A DNA stretch of 10,000 bases from NCBI GenBank assembly GCA_009663005.1, contig CM018904.1, positions 11,389,919 through 11,399,918 of the forward strand, written 5' to 3'. Every line of letters begins with the position of its first letter. The first letter of the stretch is position 1. The notes under the pieces were generated by a model. That model saw only the letters and a list, made by a program, of their open reading frames with translations. It did not search any database and was not told the origin of the DNA. Both the position numbers and the translations under genes were made by a program. The DNA is from Actinidia chinensis (taxonomy: Eukaryota; Streptophyta; Magnoliopsida; Ericales; Actinidiaceae). Positions 7,537-10,000 of the stretch are shown here, one piece after another.

Positions 7537-8420
7537 CAGCCGACATTGATAGAAGTTGTAAAGTAAAGACAACCGAAAGACCAATACTTATGGAAGATTT
7601 GTGAAGAGATGGAAGTGAATCCAAAACCTGACTTCACCTTGCAAAATGGAGAACTTAAATTTCAAGACCGCTTGTGTGTTCCAAACATTCCTGAGATCAA
7701 AAGGCATGTTTTGGAGGAAGCTCATAATACAAAGTTCACGATGCATTCGATAGGAATAAAGATGTATTGAGATTTGAGAGAAATATTTAAGAAAGAGATA
7801 GCTGAATTCGTGTCATGATGCCTACAATGCCAACAAGTCATGGTGGAACATCAAAGACCAACCGAACTACTATAATCTCTACTAATACCAAAATAAAAAT
7901 GGGAGCACATTACCATGGATTCCGTTGTCGGACTACCGAACTTGCCATGGGGCTGTAATGCCATTTGGGTCATTGTAGATTGCCTCACTAAGTAAGCGCA
8001 CTTTTTACCAGTGAAAACTATGTATTCCTTATCAAAGTAAGTGAACCTTTACATTGCGGAGATTATACAACTTCACGGTATAGTAGTCTCGATAGTGTCG
8101 AATTGAGATCCGAGATTTGTGTTAAAGTTTTGAAAGAGTTTACAAAAGGCTTTAGGCATCGAGTTGAGCTTTAGCACTGCTTTCCATCCATAAATGGATG
8201 AGCAATCGGAATGAACCATCTAGACTCTGGAAGACATGTTGTGGCTATGTGTACTAGACCTTCAAGGAGATTGGGAAAAACATTTTCCACTCGTGGAGTT
8301 TGCTTACAACAACAGCTTTCATGCAAGCATCGAAATGGCAACATATGAAGAACTTTATGGAAGAAAATGTAGGTCTCCCATTTGTTGACCGAAATTGGAA
8401 AATGACAGATTTTAGGGCTA
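7537..8420 (+). pseudogene. pol fragment: integrase (HHCC and D,D-35-E core)
   Basis: This domain would insert element DNA into the host genome. Similarity resumes in frame 1 at QPTLIEVV (7537); somewhere in 7480-7537 the frame changes from 3. It reads on as PDFTLQNGEL, LCVPNIPEIK, then the zinc-binding HHCC set: His in EEAHNTKFTMH (both His kept), Cys in CLQCQQ (both Cys kept). In the core, the first Asp is kept (TMDSVVGL, codon 7918-7920), the second is Asn (AAT 8101-8103, before a TGA and DPRF), and the Glu is kept (GAA 8209-8211). The spacing from second to third site is exactly 35 residues. Stops lie at 7564, 7768, 7816, 7873, 7894, 7993, 8038, 8104, 8131, 8191, 8212, 8221 and 8386. Further blocks are FAYNNSFHAS and YGRKCRSPIC. 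Confidence 0.9.
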
Positions 8421-8953
8421 GAGATTGTTCAACTAACCACTGACAAGATCGAAGTGATTAAACAAAGACTTCAAACCATGTAGAGTCATCAAAAGAGCTA
8501 TGCAAACATTCGAAGATGAGACTTAGAGTTCGAGGAGGGGAACCATGTGTTCTTGAAGGTATCTCCTTATAAGGGATAAATCATTTTGGCAAAAAGGGGA
8601 AGTTGAAACCAAGATACATCGGACTGTATGAAGTTCTTTAACGAGTTAGAATCATTGCCTACCGTATCGCTCTTCCATCAGAGCTGTCACATGTTCATGA
8701 CGTCTTTCATGTTTCCATGCTACGGAAGTATGTTCACAACCCCGTGTACGTGATTAATCATTACCCGTTAGACGTGAATGAAGACATGAGCTACATCCAA
8801 AAACTGATCGAGATTTTGGATCGTCATGAACAAGTCCTTAGAAACAAGGTCATCCCATTAATGCGAATATTATGGTAGAATCATACTTGGGAAGAGTCTA
8901 CTTGGGAATGCGAAGATGAGATTCGGGAATGTTATCCCTAATTGTTTGAGTGA
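8421..8953 (+). pseudogene. pol fragment: integrase C-terminus and chromodomain
   Basis: In frame 3 the reading goes EIVQLTTDKIEVI, SYANIRR, EFEEGNHVFLKVS (the GPY/F-type integrase tail), with stops at 8481, 8517 and 8577. A shift near 8580 moves it to frame 2: KLKPRYIGLYEVL (8600-8638), a TAA at 8639, VRIIAYRIALP, VHDVFHVSMLRKYVH, then the chromodomain from about 8790: LIEILDRHEQVLRNKVIPL, W, a TAG at 8876, NHTWEESTWECEDEIRECYP, a TAA at 8939, and LFE before a TGA at 8951-8953. Plant chromodomains of this kind are thought to guide integration toward particular chromatin. The final TGA is likely the natural stop, since the polypurine tract follows 35 bp later. Confidence 0.86.
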
Positions 8954-8987
8954 CAACTTGTATCAAGTTTGGGGACAAACTTTATTT

Positions 8988-8999
8988 AAGGGGGGAGGA
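8988..8999 (+). other. Polypurine tract of plus-strand element
   Basis: AAGGGGGGAGGA lies directly before the LTR start TGTAATACCC at 9000. This is the priming site for plus-strand DNA synthesis. Its place 35 bp after the chromodomain's stop codon is typical. It mirrors the tract at 309-328 on the other strand. Confidence 0.9.
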
Positions 9000-9190
9000 T
9001 GTAATACCCTGAACCCCTAAAATTTCCTTCATTTTATTCGAATGTCAATTATTATTAATTAGAGTCAAGGTAACCAATTGGGTGTAGGTTGCAATCAAAG
9101 TTCTTGGAGGAGGGCACAAGGGATTATTCCCATGTGTGTCTCATTTCATATACACACATACACTACACAACCCACCCATACACTCATACA

Positions 9191-9260
9191 TAGAGAGAGA
9201 GAGAGAGAGGGAGGAGGAGGAGGAGAAGAAGAAAGAGAAAAGGGAGAAAAAGATAGATAG
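9191..9260 (+). repeat. GA-rich microsatellite in LTR
   Basis: (GA)n followed by GGA and GAA repeats, purine on the plus strand. It is matched in the other two LTR copies at 51-110 and 5389-5509 (both pyrimidine on the plus strand). Its presence in all three suggests an LTR feature, for example GAGA-type regulatory sequence or a purine-rich leader, that varies in length. Confidence 0.85.
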
Positions 9261-9322
9261 AGCTTGGAGAGCAACCTAAGCTAAGGAAATCCATTGTTGA
9301 AGCTTAAAGAAGGAAAGCCATT

Positions 9323-9570
9323 GAGTGAAAACTAGACATTTTGCCTTAGCGTTCGAACGCCTCTGTGCAGCGTTCGAATGGACAGAGAGTGAAAACCAGA
9401 TATTTAGTCTTAGCATTCAAACGCCTCTGTGCAGCATTCGAATGAATAGAGATTAAAAACCAGACATTTTGTCTTAGCATTCTAACGCCACTTTTTGGCA
9501 TGTTTTTAGCGTTCGAACAGTGACTGTTCCATAGCCTAGCTTTCGAACGCTATATTCGGCGTTTGAATGC
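9323..9570 (+). repeat. Palindromic tandem array in plus-strand LTR
   Basis: A 64-bp unit is repeated: 9323-9386, 9387-9450, and a partial third from 9451. Each unit starts GAGTGAAAAC or a variant and carries two copies of a palindrome related to GCGTTCGAACGC. The perfect 12-bp form is at 9349-9360. Variants are at about 9370, 9413, 9434, 9477, 9509, 9539 and 9559, eight copies in all. Spacing is 21 and 43 bp in the regular part and about 20-32 bp afterwards. Variants such as GCATTCGAATG and GCGTTTGAATGC differ mainly by C-to-T or G-to-A at CG sites, as expected from decay of methylated cytosine. Confidence 0.88.
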
Positions 9571-9840
9571 CAGGCCTATTTTCAGGCAGTTTTGACCTTT
9601 TTCCTTGGGACATTTTATTTTGGTCAAAGATATGTTATGCCCCTTTGATCTACCACTTGAAGACTTAGGTCCATTTTTATGAGAGCATGATCTAGAGTTA
9701 GTGTACCCTAGGTTGATTCGGAAGTTTCGTATTAGTTTAATTGATTTTACTTTGTGTTAATTGAACGTAGTATTGGCAATTCCATATTCTATATCCTTTA
9801 TATGTAGGAATACTGTGTTTATCGCCTAATCAAGGAAACC

Positions 9841-9849
9841 GAGGTGAGT
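9841..9849 (+). promoter_or_regulatory. Splice-donor-like site in plus-strand LTR
   Basis: GAGGTGAGT is a strong match to the plant 5' splice site, lying after about 840 bp of LTR. The minus-strand LTR has CAGGTAAGT in the matching place, downstream of its palindromic array. Conservation of layout between diverged LTRs supports a real signal. No acceptor is visible, since the rest lies outside the window. Confidence 0.45.
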
Positions 9850-10000
9850 AACATGATGCCATGAACAAAACCTATTTACTTTCTAAATGTTTTTGATACA
9901 AATCACCTTACATGAAACGTTTTTTATGTTTTCGATGATAAATGTATATTTTGTGTTATAATTGCCATGTCTTCTAAATGTATACTATGTTAGTTTATGA

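Larger units (their letters stand above)
5561..10000 (+). mobile_element. Degenerate chromovirus-type Ty3/gypsy element (Tekay/Del-like), 5' truncated
   Basis: The order is protease, reverse transcriptase, RNase H, integrase and chromodomain, then a polypurine tract (8988-8999) and an LTR start (TGTAATACCC at 9000). A C-terminal chromodomain in this order defines plant chromoviruses, and the long LTR and close match of the pol motifs favour the Tekay/Del clade. The 5' LTR, primer-binding site, gag and the N-terminal part of pol are missing; the element starts abruptly inside the region before the protease, against a minus-strand LTR. The 3' LTR continues past the window end. The copy is old and dead: about 27 internal stops and five frame changes are spread evenly through pol. 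Confidence 0.88.
9000..10000 (+). mobile_element. 3' LTR of the plus-strand element (partial)
   Basis: It starts TGTAATACCC right after the polypurine tract and is not closed within the window, so the LTR is longer than 1 kb. In order it holds an AT-rich start, blocks shared with the left-edge LTR (CTTGGAGG 9103-9110, ATTCCCATGTGT 9126-9137), a CA-rich and then GA-rich low-complexity block (about 9150-9260), AGCTTGGAGA (9261-9270), the palindromic array (9323-9570), a stretch without notable features, and a splice-donor-like GAGGTGAGT (9841-9849). The short frame at 9078-9260 is a product of the GA repeat. A polyadenylation site could not be placed with confidence. Confidence 0.88.

Noticed and set aside
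7370..7624. Minus-strand frame of 84 codons
   Set aside because: Antisense to the end of RNase H and the start of integrase; no recognisable features of its own.
9078..9260. Plus-strand frame of 60 codons ending in Arg/Glu/Gly repeats
   Set aside because: It starts within the LTR and ends in the GA microsatellite.
9323..9570. CRISPR-like array
   Set aside because: Repeats are palindromic and spaced, but the spacers are themselves repeated within a 64-bp unit, and the setting is a plant LTR.

Overview
The window looks like nuclear DNA from a flowering plant. It is AT-rich and holds no intact gene. Nearly everything recognisable is decayed LTR-retrotransposon sequence of the Ty3/gypsy type. 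No cellular gene, rRNA, tRNA or CRISPR array is visible.

Layout: (a) 1-308 is the first ~308 bp of an LTR on the minus strand; it starts TGTAATACCC at 308 and leaves the window at base 1. (b) 309-~328 is the matching minus-strand polypurine tract. (c) ~330-3060 is AT-rich sequence with no recognisable coding; by position it is the internal region of that minus-strand element. (d) ~3061-3187 holds a strong GC-rich hairpin, perhaps the element's 5' leader. (e) ~3188-3950 is a plus-strand fragment of another retroelement with a GPITRARAKK peptide, probably a nested insertion. (f) ~3960-5560 is a long minus-strand LTR (the presumed 5' LTR) with a purine-rich block, a TATA-like site, a palindromic tandem repeat and a splice-donor-like site; its first part is missing. 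(g) At ~5546-5575 this LTR abuts, in opposite orientation, a plus-strand pol pseudogene (5561-8953) with protease, reverse transcriptase, RNase H, integrase and chromodomain in that order. The pol has about 27 in-frame stops, about five frame changes and several catalytic Asp-to-Asn changes. (h) 8988-8999 is the plus-strand polypurine tract. (i) 9000-10000 is the start of its 3' LTR, cut by the window end.

The domain order and C-terminal chromodomain point to a chromovirus, most likely of the Tekay/Del clade. The LTR starts at 308 (minus) and 9000 (plus) share several short blocks in the same order, so the two elements are relatives lying back to back with their 3' LTRs pointing outward. gag is not seen for either one.

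The most unusual feature is a tandem repeat in both long LTRs. Each repeat unit is ~62-64 bp and carries two short palindromes, but the palindrome core differs: GCGTTCGAACGC in the plus LTR and GTTCAACCGGTTGAAC in the minus LTR. The layout is kept while the sequence is not.
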